A DNA stretch of 64,000 nt from Streptomyces sp. NRRL S-118. Lineage in GTDB: Bacteria; Actinomycetota; Actinomycetes; Streptomycetales; Streptomycetaceae. Location of the stretch: positions 184,174 through 248,173 of the forward strand of contig NZ_KL591004.1 of assembly GCF_000716335.1 (NCBI RefSeq), read 5' to 3'. The notes beneath the pieces are model-generated. The model was not told the origin of the DNA. It did no database searches and saw nothing but the letters and a program-made list of their open reading frames with translations. This document shows positions 28,156 through 36,056 of this stretch, in pieces; position 1 is the stretch's first letter, and the number at the start of each line of letters is the position of its first letter. A program made the translations under genes and the position numbers.

Positions 28156-28183
28156 CACAGAGACGTGGGGAGGGGGCTCACCG

Positions 28184-28888
28184 TTGGACGATGCCGAACT
28201 GCGCAGCACCGGCGACCAGGAACTGCTGGCGCGCCATGTCGCCGGGGATCCGGACGCCTTCGGTGAGCTTGTTCGCCGCCACCGCGACCGGCTCTGGGCG
28301 GTCGCCCTGCGCACGCTGGGCGACCGTGAGGAGGCGGCCGACGCCGTCCAGGACGCGCTCGTCTCCGCCTTCCGGGCCGCACACACCTTCCGGGGGCAGT
28401 CCGCCGTCACCACGTGGCTGCACCGCATCACCGTGAACGCCTGTCTGGACCGGGCCCGTAAGGCCGCCACACGCAAGACCTCACCCGTGGAGGACACCGA
28501 GCGGCTGGAGCAGCTGCTGGAGCCGCACGAGTCGGCAGAGGCCCCGGCCGAGCGCCAGGACCTCCACCGGGAGCTCCTGGCCGCTCTGGCGAAGCTGCCC
28601 GCGGATCAGCGGGCCGCGCTGGTGCTGGTCGACATGCAGGGCTACCCCGTCGCCGAGGCCGCCAGCATCCTCGACGTTCCGACCGGGACGGTGAAGAGCC
28701 GCTGTGCGCGCGGCCGCGCCAGATTGCTTCCCATGCTCACTCATCTGCGCGGTGACACGGGGGGTAAGGGTGAGCTCGGAGGGGGAAGGAACCGGACGCC
28801 GGGGACATCCGTCCCACCTGCGTCGGGAGCACGTGATGCAGGACCCAATGATCCTGCTGCTGTGAAGGGCGGAGGTGGACGCGCGTGA
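28184..28888 (+). CDS. sigM: ECF sigma factor SigM
   Basis: The 234-residue protein has region 2 (HVAGDPDAFGELVRRHRDRL, DAVQDALVSAFRAAHTFRG) and region 4 (LAALAKLPADQRAALVL, VPTGTVKSRCARGRARL) of ECF sigma factors. The last 55 residues are a Gly/Pro-rich tail. The position between the murJ cluster and trxB matches sigM in Streptomyces and Mycobacterium. The start is a TTG at 28184, after GGGGAGGGGG. It overlaps the anti-sigma gene by four bases (GTGA), indicating translational coupling. Confidence 0.9.
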   Translation: MDDAELRSTGDQELLARHVAGDPDAFGELVRRHRDRLWAVALRTLGDREEAADAVQDALVSAFRAAHTFRGQSAVTTWLHRITVNACLDRARKAATRKTSPVEDTERLEQLLEPHESAEAPAERQDLHRELLAALAKLPADQRAALVLVDMQGYPVAEAASILDVPTGTVKSRCARGRARLLPMLTHLRGDTGGKGELGGGRNRTPGTSVPPASGARDAGPNDPAAVKGGGGRA

Positions 28889-29766
28889 CATCCACGGCCG
28901 ACACGACTCAGCACCCGGACGTCTCGGAGATCTCCGACCTCACTGAGGGGCTTCTTTCGCCATCCCGGATGGCCGATGTGCGCCGGCATCTGGAGAGCTG
29001 CGCCCTGTGCGCCGACGTACGGACCTCCCTGGAGGAGATCCGTGGCCTCCTGGGCACGCTGCCCGGCCCGTCGCGGATGCCCGCCGACATCGCCGGACGC
29101 ATCGACGCAGCGCTGGCCGCCGAAGCACTGCTGGATGCCACCGCTCCTGCCGAAGCGGACCATGTTTCACGTGAAACACTTCTCGCCCCGGCGACCGTGG
29201 AGCCGATGCGAGTGGACCGCCCCGCTGGGCACCCTCGCGCCGCCACCGGTCCGGGCCGCGGCCGTGCCACCGGCCGACGGCGCCGGAACGCGGTCCTGAG
29301 CGCGGTCTTCGGTGTGGCCCTCGTCGGAGCGAGCGCCCTTCTCGTGCAGAGCGTCCAGCAGGGGGACGGCGAAGGCTCGAAGACGGCTGACATCAGCGCC
29401 AGCGCTCCCGACAACGCTCTCTTCTCCGGGTCTCCCGTGGACGGCCGTGTGCGGACGATGCTCACCGACGCTGAGTCGTCGGCCTCGGCTGCGCCCGAGA
29501 AGCAGAACCGCTCCCTGGGCACCCACTCGGTGAAGCGAGGGGGCGACGCTCCGGTACCGCCCTGCGTGCAGGCGGGTACCGGGCGTACTGAAGCCGCACT
29601 GGCTGCTGAGCCCGGCGAGTACCAGGGGAAGAAGGCGTTCCTCGTGGTCATGCCGCACTCCACGGACGTCCGCCGGGTGGAGGCCTATATCGTCGACGCG
29701 GCCTGCATCACCTCGAAGGCGCCCAAGGGCGACCTGCTGCTGACACACTCCTACCCGCGTCCCTGA
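28885..29766 (+). CDS. Membrane anti-sigma factor, zinc-finger type
   Basis: The 293-residue protein overlaps sigM by GTGA. Its N-terminal part has the ZAS motif HLESCALC (HxxxCxxC), which in family members binds zinc and holds the ECF sigma factor. One helix near residues 138-155 (VFGVALVGASALLV) anchors it in the membrane, with about 130 residues outside. A perfect parS lies within codons 94-98 and is read as VSRET. The C-terminal sensing part is not recognisable. It is the likely specific antagonist of the SigM encoded just before it. Confidence 0.87.
   Translation: MTSTADTTQHPDVSEISDLTEGLLSPSRMADVRRHLESCALCADVRTSLEEIRGLLGTLPGPSRMPADIAGRIDAALAAEALLDATAPAEADHVSRETLLAPATVEPMRVDRPAGHPRAATGPGRGRATGRRRRNAVLSAVFGVALVGASALLVQSVQQGDGEGSKTADISASAPDNALFSGSPVDGRVRTMLTDAESSASAAPEKQNRSLGTHSVKRGGDAPVPPCVQAGTGRTEAALAAEPGEYQGKKAFLVVMPHSTDVRRVEAYIVDAACITSKAPKGDLLLTHSYPRP
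29164..29177. other. parS centromere site 4 (inside the anti-sigma gene)
   Basis: GTTTCACGTGAAAC is a perfect core, here in frame so that it encodes VSRET in the anti-sigma factor. It is about 11.7 kb left of oriC. Confidence 0.9.
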
Positions 29767-29794
29767 CGACGCTGCCGTGCCACTCGGTCACTGC

Positions 29795-29821
29795 GGGAAT
29801 GCACGCCCCGTAGGATCCGTT
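29795..29821 (+). promoter_or_regulatory. Sigma-R-type promoter of trxB-trxA
   Basis: GGGAAT at 29795-29800, exactly 18 bases, then GTT at 29819-29821 match the Streptomyces disulfide-stress sigma factor SigR promoter (GGAAT-N18-GTT). It lies about 70 bp before the trxB start. In S. coelicolor the trxBA operon is a known SigR target, which agrees with the position here. Confidence 0.85.
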
Positions 29822-29890
29822 GGGTGGGGTGAGAGTCCTTGACCCGGCCCCGTAGGCAGTAGGCAGTCTGCAGAGACGAGGAAGAAACCC

Positions 29891-30865
29891 GTGAGCGACG
29901 TCCGTAATGTGATCATCATCGGCTCCGGGCCCGCCGGCTACACGGCCGCGCTCTACACGGCGCGCGCCTCGCTGAAGCCGCTGGTCTTCGAAGGTGCCGT
30001 CACCGCCGGTGGTGCGCTCATGAACACGACCGACGTGGAGAACTTCCCCGGCTTCCGTGACGGCATCATGGGCCCGGACCTGATGGACAACATGCGCGCC
30101 CAGGCCGAGCGCTTCGGCGCCGAGCTCGTGCCGGATGATGTGGTCGCCGTCGACCTCACCGGGGACATCAAGACCGTGACGGACACCGCCGGCACCGTCC
30201 ACCGGGCCAAGGCCGTGATCGTCACCACCGGTTCCCAGCACCGCAAGCTCGGTCTGCCGAACGAGGACGCGCTGTCGGGCCGGGGCGTCTCGTGGTGCGC
30301 CACCTGCGACGGCTTCTTCTTCAAGGAGCAGGACATCGCCGTGGTCGGCGGCGGCGACACCGCGATGGAGGAGGCGACCTTCCTCTCCCGCTTCGCCAAG
30401 TCCGTCACCATCGTGCACCGCCGGGACACCCTGCGTGCCTCCAAGGCCATGCAGGAGCGCGCCTTCGCCGACCCGAAGATCAAGTTCGCCTGGGACAGCG
30501 AGGTCGCCTCAATCCAGGGCGAGCAGAAGCTCACCGGTCTGACGCTGCGCAACACCAAGACCGGCGAGACCTCCGAGCTGCCGGTCACCGGTCTGTTCAT
30601 CGCTGTGGGCCACGACCCCCGCACCGAGCTCTTCAAGGGCCAGCTCGACCTCGACGACGAGGGCTACCTGAAGGTGGAGGCGCCGTCCACGCGCACCAAC
30701 CTGCGCGGTGTCTTCGGCGCCGGCGACGTGGTGGACCACACCTACCGCCAGGCGATCACCGCGGCCGGCACGGGTTGCTCCGCGGCGCTGGATGCCGAGC
30801 GCTACCTGGCAGCTCTCGCCGACGGCGAGAAGGTCGCCGAGCCGGAGAAGACCCCCGTCGTCTGA
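29891..30865 (+). CDS. trxB: Thioredoxin reductase
   Basis: The 324-residue flavoprotein transfers electrons from NADPH to thioredoxin. It has the FAD motif [18 protein letters not shown], the redox pair CATC (Cys136/Cys139), the NADPH motif [10 protein letters not shown] and the C-terminal FAD segment [15 protein letters not shown]. Length and order are typical of low-molecular-weight reductases. The GTG at 29891 is preceded by GAGACGAGGAAG. It is 48 bp upstream of trxA and is served by the SigR-type promoter at 29795-29821. Confidence 0.97.
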   Translation: MSDVRNVIIIGSGPAGYTAALYTARASLKPLVFEGAVTAGGALMNTTDVENFPGFRDGIMGPDLMDNMRAQAERFGAELVPDDVVAVDLTGDIKTVTDTAGTVHRAKAVIVTTGSQHRKLGLPNEDALSGRGVSWCATCDGFFFKEQDIAVVGGGDTAMEEATFLSRFAKSVTIVHRRDTLRASKAMQERAFADPKIKFAWDSEVASIQGEQKLTGLTLRNTKTGETSELPVTGLFIAVGHDPRTELFKGQLDLDDEGYLKVEAPSTRTNLRGVFGAGDVVDHTYRQAITAAGTGCSAALDAERYLAALADGEKVAEPEKTPVV

Positions 30866-30913
30866 CCCCGTCCCATCCCCACTCCCACACCCCGCAAAGT
30901 TAAGGAGGCTGCC

Positions 30914-31255
30914 GTGGCCGGCGCCGTGAAGATCGTGACCGACGACTCCTTCGAGGAGGACGTCCTCAAGAGCGACAAGCCCGTACTCGTGGACTTCTGG
31001 GCCGAGTGGTGCGGTCCGTGCCGCCAGATCGCTCCGTCGCTTGAGGCCATCGCCAGCGAGCACGACGAGCTCACGATCGTGAAGCTGAACATCGACGAGA
31101 ACCCGGCCACCGCCGCGAAGTACGGCGTCATGTCGATCCCGACGCTGAACGTCTACCAGAACGGTGAGGTCACCAAGACCATCGTCGGCGCCAAGCCCAA
31201 GGCCGCGCTGCTGCGCGACCTGGAGCCCTTCCTCGATAGCGAGACCAAGGCCTGA
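30914..31255 (+). CDS. trxA: Thioredoxin
   Basis: The 113-residue thioredoxin has the active site WCGPC (Cys33/Cys36), the buried Asp in VDFWAEW and the cis-proline in MSIPTLNVY. It is the disulfide reductant re-reduced by the TrxB encoded just upstream. GTG 30914 follows TTAAGGAGGCTGCC. A near-parS sequence and a strong hairpin terminator follow directly after the stop. Confidence 0.97.
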   Translation: MAGAVKIVTDDSFEEDVLKSDKPVLVDFWAEWCGPCRQIAPSLEAIASEHDELTIVKLNIDENPATAAKYGVMSIPTLNVYQNGEVTKTIVGAKPKAALLRDLEPFLDSETKA

Positions 31256-31263
31256 CGCATTCT

Positions 31264-31277
31264 GTTTCACATGAAAC
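31264..31277. other. Degenerate parS-like site (one mismatch)
   Basis: GTTTCACATGAAAC differs from parS by one base at the centre. It lies six bases after the trxA stop codon and abuts the terminator hairpin. Whether ParB binds it is unknown. Confidence 0.6.
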
Positions 31278-31278
31278 A

Positions 31279-31313
31279 CGAACGGCCCACCCCGGTCAGG
31301 GGTGGGCCGTTCG
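31279..31313. terminator. Terminator between trxA and the convergent GNAT gene
   Basis: A perfect 15-bp stem (31279-31293 with 31299-31313) with a 5-base loop separates two convergent genes. It is the strongest simple hairpin in this part of the window. Confidence 0.85.
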
Positions 31314-31338
31314 GCAATCCTGAGGCCGGTGGAACCAC

Positions 31339-31956
31339 TCAGAGGGGACGCAGCGCCGGTTCCTTCTGTACCGCTCCCAGCAGACGGTCGAGCGCCAACT
31401 CGACATCCTCCTTCCAGGACAAGGTGGAGCGCAGCTCCAGCCGCAGCCGAGGGTAGGTGGGGTGCGGCCGGACGGTCTTGAAGCCGACGGACAGCAAGTG
31501 GTCGGCAGGCAGCACGCACGCCGGTTCCTTCCAGCGAGCATCCCCGAACGCCTCGATCGCCTTGAAGCCCCGCCGCAGCAGATCCTTCGCCACGGTCTGC
31601 ACCATGACCCGGCCCAGCCCCTGCCCCTGGTAGCCGGGAGCGATCCAGGCCGTTATCAGCTGCACGGCATCGGGCGACACGGGACTCGTCGGAAAGGCAC
31701 TCGACCGCGGCACATAGGCCGGAGGGGCGTAGAGGACGAACCCCACGGGGACGTCGTCCACATAGACCACCCGGCCGCACGACCCCCAGTCCAGGAGCAC
31801 GGCGGAGATCCATGCCTCCTTCTCCAGCCCCGGGGTCCCTGCTTTTACTGCGGCCTCTCCGCTGACCGGGTCAAGTTCCCAGAAGACACACGTTCGGCAA
31901 CGCTTGGGGAGATCCGGAAGGTTGTCCAACGTGAGCGGTACGAGCCGACGCCCCAT
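31339..31956 (-). CDS. GNAT-family N-acetyltransferase
   Basis: The 205-residue protein has a GNAT fold. The acetyl-CoA-binding segment APGYQGQGLGRVMVQTVAKD matches the Q/R-x-x-G-x-G/A pattern, and the preceding strand VQLITAWIAP is the usual beta-4. The first 50 residues include CRTCVFWELDP, seen in a subset of actinobacterial GNATs. The substrate is unknown. ATG 31956 follows GAGGAGCAGCCTTC. It is conserved near parB in Streptomyces and is separated from parB by 303 bp that hold a small possible membrane protein gene. Confidence 0.88.
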   Translation of the reverse strand: MGRRLVPLTLDNLPDLPKRCRTCVFWELDPVSGEAAVKAGTPGLEKEAWISAVLLDWGSCGRVVYVDDVPVGFVLYAPPAYVPRSSAFPTSPVSPDAVQLITAWIAPGYQGQGLGRVMVQTVAKDLLRRGFKAIEAFGDARWKEPACVLPADHLLSVGFKTVRPHPTYPRLRLELRSTLSWKEDVELALDRLLGAVQKEPALRPL

Positions 31957-32102
31957 GAAGGCTGCTCCTCACTTCCTTCGCGTGCCGCCTCTCGGGCGGC
32001 TGCCAGCGCGCTCCGTTCCCGGAGCAGGCTGCCGATGAACCCGCCGACAGCGCCGAGTCCCAGGCCTGCTGTCACCAGTTGGCCGCGGCTCACCTCTCGC
32101 AT
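31845..32102 (-). CDS. Possible small one-helix membrane protein overlapping the GNAT gene
   Basis: The frame encodes 85 residues from the ATG at 32102. The N-terminus MREVSRGQLVTAGLGLGAV continues into a glycine-rich hydrophobic helix and then an Ala/Arg/Glu-rich amphipathic stretch. The upstream GAGGGAGAACCAGGC is a fair ribosome binding site. Its 3' third overlaps the GNAT gene by 112 bp in another frame and has no recognisable pattern, so the gene could be shorter or spurious. If real it is translated just ahead of the acetyltransferase gene. Confidence 0.4.
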   Translation of the reverse strand: MREVSRGQLVTAGLGLGAVGGFIGSLLRERSALAAAREAAREGSEEQPSWGVGSYRSRWTTFRISPSVAERVSSGNLTRSAERPQ

Positions 32103-32195
32103 GCCTGGTTCTCCCTCCATGGTGGGTCAGGCTGATGCGCATACCAGAACGCATCGTATCGATCGGGTGATGACGCGCATACGGGAAGACGCCAA

Positions 32196-32238
32196 AGGGC
32201 GGACCGTGTTCCGGTGAACACCGGACACGGCCCGCCCT
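32196..32238 (-). terminator. Terminator after parB
   Basis: An imperfect hairpin of about 20 bp (arms 32196-32216 and 32219-32238 with one bulge and one mismatch) lies 22 bp beyond the parB stop. On the minus strand it is followed by TTT. Confidence 0.65.
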
Positions 32239-32259
32239 CGACGGCCGTCCCGAAGGGAC

Positions 32260-33363
32260 TCAGCCTTCGTCGTCCTGCTGCTCCTGCTCCGCGAGCCGCT
32301 GCGCCAGGACCCGCCCCTCACCCGGGGCCAGGGTTCCCAGGATGCGGTCGAGATCGTCTATCGACGCGAACTCGACGACGATCTTTCCCTTCTTCTGTCC
32401 GAGATCGACCTTCACCCGCGTCTCGAATCGGTCCGAAAGCCGGGACGCGAGGTCGGTGAGCGCGGGCGACACCCGGGCACCTGCCCGCGGTCCCTTCGGC
32501 TTGGTCGGCGTACTCCCGGTCTGGGAGCCCATCAACGTCACGATCTCCTCGACAGCCCGCACGGAGAGCCCTTCGGCCACGATGCGGTACGCCAGCTTGT
32601 CCTGCGCCTCCGGGTCGTCCACCGACAGCAGAGCACGGGCATGGCCGGCCGACAGCACACCGGCGGCGACGCGACGCTGGACCGGCGGCGAGAGCCGCAG
32701 CAGGCGCAGGGTGTTGGAGACCTGGGGGCGCGAGCGCCCGATGCGGTCGGCCAGCTGGTCGTGGGTGCAGTTGAAGTCCTTCAGCAGCTGGTCGTAGGCC
32801 GCGGCCTCTTCCAGTGGATTCAGCTGCGCCCGGTGCAGGTTCTCCAGCAGGGCGTCCAGCAGCAGCTTCTCGTCCTCGGTAGCACGGACGATCGCGGGGA
32901 TACGCTCCAGGCCGGCCTCGCGGCAGGCCCTCCAGCGCCGCTCGCCCATGATCAGCTCGTACCGCTCCGGGCCCAGCTGACGCACGACGACCGGCTGCAG
33001 CAGGCCCACCTCCTTGATGGAGGTGACCAGTTCGGCCAGCGCATCCTCGTCGAACACCTCACGCGGCTGGCGAGGGTTGGGAGTGATCGCATCCAGCGGC
33101 AGTTCGGCGAAGTGGGCCCCCGCCGGAGCCTCGGCCTCAGGTACCGCCTCAGCTTCGGGCGACATGATCCCCGGCTCCGCGGGCCGCGGGCTCGCCGGCA
33201 GCGTGGCCACCTTCGCGGCTGCCACACCACGCTCCGCCGTCAGCGTGGGAATCGCACCCGGGGAGGTGGAACCCGTCCCCACCGAGGGCGTCTGCCTCTC
33301 CTGGGGAGCCGCGGGGATCAGCGCACCAAGTCCACGCCCCAGCCCCCTACGTCGCTCGCTCAC
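32260..33363 (-). CDS. parB: Chromosome partitioning protein ParB
   Basis: The 367-residue protein binds parS and spreads as a CTP-dependent clamp. The N-terminal 115 residues are low in complexity; the ParB/Srx domain follows ([16 protein letters not shown], then [16 protein letters not shown] with the GERR motif). A helix-turn-helix is at [18 protein letters not shown], and the C-terminal dimerisation domain is short. The start overlaps the parA stop (ATGA), so parA and parB are translationally coupled. Seven parS or parS-like sites in this window are its likely targets. Confidence 0.97.
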   Translation of the reverse strand: MSERRRGLGRGLGALIPAAPQERQTPSVGTGSTSPGAIPTLTAERGVAAAKVATLPASPRPAEPGIMSPEAEAVPEAEAPAGAHFAELPLDAITPNPRQPREVFDEDALAELVTSIKEVGLLQPVVVRQLGPERYELIMGERRWRACREAGLERIPAIVRATEDEKLLLDALLENLHRAQLNPLEEAAAYDQLLKDFNCTHDQLADRIGRSRPQVSNTLRLLRLSPPVQRRVAAGVLSAGHARALLSVDDPEAQDKLAYRIVAEGLSVRAVEEIVTLMGSQTGSTPTKPKGPRAGARVSPALTDLASRLSDRFETRVKVDLGQKKGKIVVEFASIDDLDRILGTLAPGEGRVLAQRLAEQEQQDDEG

Positions 33364-34436
33364 TGGATCCCCTCCGACATGCTGTGCTTGCTGATCTGGT
33401 TGCCCACATGGGCGTGCTGCGCCTCGTAGTAGACCCCGGCACCCCGCAGGGCGATCTCACGCGCCGCCTCCAGGTACGACAGCGCACCGCTGGAGCCCGG
33501 ATCGTACGTCAGTACCGTCTGCCCATAGCTGGGCGCCTCCGAGATCCGGACGGACCGCGGAATGCTGGTCCGCAGCACCTCGTCACCGAAGTGGCTGCGC
33601 ACCTCCTCGGCCACCTGCGAAGCGAGCCTGGTCCGGCCGTCATACATGGTGAGCAGGATCGTCGACACATGCAGGCCCGGGTTGAGGTGGCCTCGTACCA
33701 GGTCGACGTTCCGCAGCAGCTGCCCCAGCCCCTCCAGCGCGTAGTACTCGCACTGGATCGGGATGAGTACCTCCGCACCCGCCACCAAGGCGTTGACCGT
33801 CAGAAGGCCGAGAGACGGCGGGCAGTCGATGAGGATGTAGTCCAGCGGCTGCTCATATGCCTGGATCGCCCGCTGGAGCCGGCTCTCCCGCGCCACCAGC
33901 GACACCAGCTCGATCTCCGCACCGGCGAGATCGATGGTGGCCGGGGCGCAGAAGAGGCCTTCGACGTCCGGGACCGGCTGGACCACATCGGAGAGCGGCT
34001 TGCTGTCCACCAGGACGTCGTAGATCGAAGGGACCTCGGCATGGTGATCGATGCCGAGCGCCGTGGAGGCGTTGCCCTGCGGGTCGAGGTCGACGACGAG
34101 GACGCGTGCTCCATGCAGCGCCAGCGACGCAGCAAGGTTGACCGTCGTGGTCGTCTTGCCCACGCCGCCCTTCTGGTTGGCAACCACCATCACGCGCGTC
34201 TGCTGGGGGCGGGGCAGCCCCTCGCCGGCACGGCCCAGAGCCTCCACCGCCAATTGGGCAGCACGACCGATGGGGGTGTCGTCCATCGGGGGAAGCGTTT
34301 CACGTGAAACATCCTCCCCCGCCGATTCGGTACGGGGACCGGGGACCGGATCGGTCATCGGTCCCGCGATGTTGGCGTCGGACCGCAAGGATTCACTCTC
34401 CTCGGCTTCAGGCTCGCGATGAGGAGAGCCTGCCAT
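33360..34436 (-). CDS. parA: Chromosome partitioning ATPase ParA
   Basis: The 358-residue Walker-type ATPase has the deviant Walker A motif KGGVGKTTT, the A' box [11 protein letters not shown] and the Walker B segment [12 protein letters not shown]. About 100 residues before the ATPase domain are low in complexity; within them a parS is read as VSRET. The ATG at 34436 gives the length known for Streptomyces ParA; an open frame continues to 34670 but would include another parS. ParA anchors origins at hyphal tips and drives segregation during sporulation. A perfect DnaA box lies 55 bp upstream. Confidence 0.95.
   Translation of the reverse strand: MAGSPHREPEAEESESLRSDANIAGPMTDPVPGPRTESAGEDVSRETLPPMDDTPIGRAAQLAVEALGRAGEGLPRPQQTRVMVVANQKGGVGKTTTTVNLAASLALHGARVLVVDLDPQGNASTALGIDHHAEVPSIYDVLVDSKPLSDVVQPVPDVEGLFCAPATIDLAGAEIELVSLVARESRLQRAIQAYEQPLDYILIDCPPSLGLLTVNALVAGAEVLIPIQCEYYALEGLGQLLRNVDLVRGHLNPGLHVSTILLTMYDGRTRLASQVAEEVRSHFGDEVLRTSIPRSVRISEAPSYGQTVLTYDPGSSGALSYLEAAREIALRGAGVYYEAQHAHVGNQISKHSMSEGIQ
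34297..34310. other. parS centromere site 5 (inside parA)
   Basis: GTTTCACGTGAAAC is a perfect core within the parA coding sequence, read in frame as VSRET. It lies about 6.6 kb left of oriC. Confidence 0.9.
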
Positions 34437-34490
34437 GCTTTCGGGGTCGTGAACCAGCGAGGCCCGTGGTTCTGTGGAGAACTCCACCTC

Positions 34491-34499
34491 TGTGGACAA
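34491..34499 (-). promoter_or_regulatory. DnaA box upstream of parA
   Basis: The plus strand reads TGTGGACAA, a perfect match to the Streptomyces DnaA 9-mer on the minus strand. It is 55 bp upstream of the parA start, inside the likely parAB promoter region, with a weaker TGTGGAGAA at 34473-34481. Confidence 0.6.
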
Positions 34500-34585
34500 C
34501 TCTCTCGCCCCCACGGGGGGCCTACGGTCGCGCGGCGTGGCAGCCGCGCGACCGCGACTGATGATTCCCTGCAGCAGTGAGCGAC

Positions 34586-34599
34586 GTTTCACGTGAAAC
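34586..34599. other. parS centromere site 6 (upstream of parA)
   Basis: GTTTCACGTGAAAC is a perfect core in the rsmG-parA intergenic region, about 150 bp upstream of parA. ParB bound here could also affect parAB transcription. Confidence 0.9.
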
Positions 34600-34700
34600 A
34601 TTGATGCACTCGACGCCCACCGCGGGCACCACGACACTCCGAAATGCGTACGTATGAGGATCAACGGCATCGTGGCCCGCCGGGGCCTCGGGACGATGAC

Positions 34701-35411
34701 CTAGCGGCGGCGTCGAGACGTCCGGGCCGCCTTGGCGCGCTTGGCTGCGAAGCGGACGCCACCGGGGCTCTCGCCCACTTCCACCCGCACGACGGTCGAC
34801 ATCGGATCGACAACGCCCTCGCCGACGTGGAGCACCGAGGTCTGCACGACACCCAGCTTGCTCAGCGCGGCCCGCGCACCCTGGAGCTCTTCTTCGGCCG
34901 TATCGCCCTTGAGCGCCAGCATCTCTCCGTAAGGACGGAGCAGCGGTACGCCCCAGCCGGCGAGGCGGTCCAGCGGCGCGACCGCGCGGGCCGTCACCAC
35001 ATGTACCGGAGGCAGCTTGCCCAGCATCTCCTCGGCGCGGCCGCGAACGACCGTCACGTGGTCCAGACCCAGGAGCTCGACGACTTCCTGGAGGAAGTTC
35101 GTACGGCGCAGCAGGGGCTCCAGGAGCGTGATCTTCAGGTCGGGACGGACCAGCGCCAGCGGAATCCCGGGCAGCCCCGCCCCGGACCCCACATCGCATA
35201 CCGTGACGCCCTCGGGCACGACCTCCGAGAGCACCGCGCAGTTCAGCAGGTGTCGCTCCCACAGCCGAGGCACCTCACGGGGGCCGATCAGACCGCGCTT
35301 GACCCCCGCGTCCGCCAGGAGCTCCGCGTACCGGACCGCCTCCGGGAAGAACTCGCCGAATACCGTCCGCGCTTCTTGAGGCGCATGGGGAAGCTCTTCT
35401 GCCTCCGTCAC
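34701..35411 (-). CDS. rsmG: 16S rRNA (guanine527-N7)-methyltransferase RsmG
   Basis: The 236-residue SAM-dependent enzyme (formerly GidB) methylates G527 in 16S rRNA. The SAM-binding motif VCDVGSGAGLPGIPLAL and the VTARAVAPLDRL stretch are visible. The C-terminus is a basic tail (KRAKAARTSRRRR). The GTG at 35411 follows GGAAGGA; an open frame continues upstream without a ribosome binding site. Loss of rsmG gives low-level streptomycin resistance in Streptomyces and other bacteria. It lies between khpB and parA in the leftward cluster. Confidence 0.95.
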   Translation of the reverse strand: MTEAEELPHAPQEARTVFGEFFPEAVRYAELLADAGVKRGLIGPREVPRLWERHLLNCAVLSEVVPEGVTVCDVGSGAGLPGIPLALVRPDLKITLLEPLLRRTNFLQEVVELLGLDHVTVVRGRAEEMLGKLPPVHVVTARAVAPLDRLAGWGVPLLRPYGEMLALKGDTAEEELQGARAALSKLGVVQTSVLHVGEGVVDPMSTVVRVEVGESPGGVRFAAKRAKAARTSRRRR

Positions 35412-35529
35412 GGGAACCGTCCTTCCGTACCGCATTACCGCACCAGGGTCCCGAGACCGCAGTGCTGACTTACAGGCTGACAAAGATCGGCCCCGCCTGC
35501 GAACAGACGGGGCCGACATGAAGCGGGGC

Positions 35530-36042
35530 TCAGGCAGGGAGCACGACGACGAAGCGCTGCGGCTCCTCGCCCTCTGACTCGCTGCGCAGACCGGCGGCGG
35601 CCACCGCGTCGTGCACGACCTTCCGCTCGAACGGGGTCATCGGCTTCAGCTTGACCGGCTCGCCCGAGGCCTTGACCTCATCCGCGGCCTTGGCGCCCAG
35701 CTCGGCGAGCTCGGTGCGCTTCTTCGCCCGGAAACCGGCGATGTCCAGCATCAGCCGGCTGCGGTCACCGGTCTCCCGGTGCACGGCGAGCCGGGTCAGC
35801 TCCTGAAGGGCCTCCAGCACCTCACCGTCGCGCCCCACGAGCTTCTGCAGGTCGCGGCTGCCCGTGTCGCTGATGATCGAGACTGCGGCGCGGTCCGCCT
35901 CGACGTCCATGTCGATGTCGCCGTCAAGGTCGGCGATGTCGAGGAGACCCTCGAGGTAGTCGGCCGCGATCTCGCCTTCCTGCTCCAGGCGGGTCAGGGT
36001 GTCGCCACCCTCGGCGGCGGCGGAGGTGGTGCCTTCCGTCAC
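35530..36042 (-). CDS. khpB: RNA-binding protein KhpB (Jag)
   Basis: The 170-residue protein has a KH domain (RDLQKLVGRDGEVLEALQEL) followed by an R3H domain (MTPFERKVVHDAVAAAGL) near the end. The Jag-N domain of firmicute homologues is absent, as usual in actinobacteria. It binds RNA with the KhpA partner and in other bacteria affects cell elongation and division. GTG 36042 has AAGGAG upstream. It is 14 bp downstream of yidC. Confidence 0.93.
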   Translation of the reverse strand: MTEGTTSAAAEGGDTLTRLEQEGEIAADYLEGLLDIADLDGDIDMDVEADRAAVSIISDTGSRDLQKLVGRDGEVLEALQELTRLAVHRETGDRSRLMLDIAGFRAKKRTELAELGAKAADEVKASGEPVKLKPMTPFERKVVHDAVAAAGLRSESEGEEPQRFVVVLPA

Positions 36043-36056
36043 GGATGGACTCCTTC

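Noticed and set aside
21895..28497. A 2200-codon open frame on the minus strand
   Set aside because: It runs antisense through the DUF6049-type, murJ, pseudokinase and sigM genes. It is a GC-rich third-position shadow with no domain pattern.
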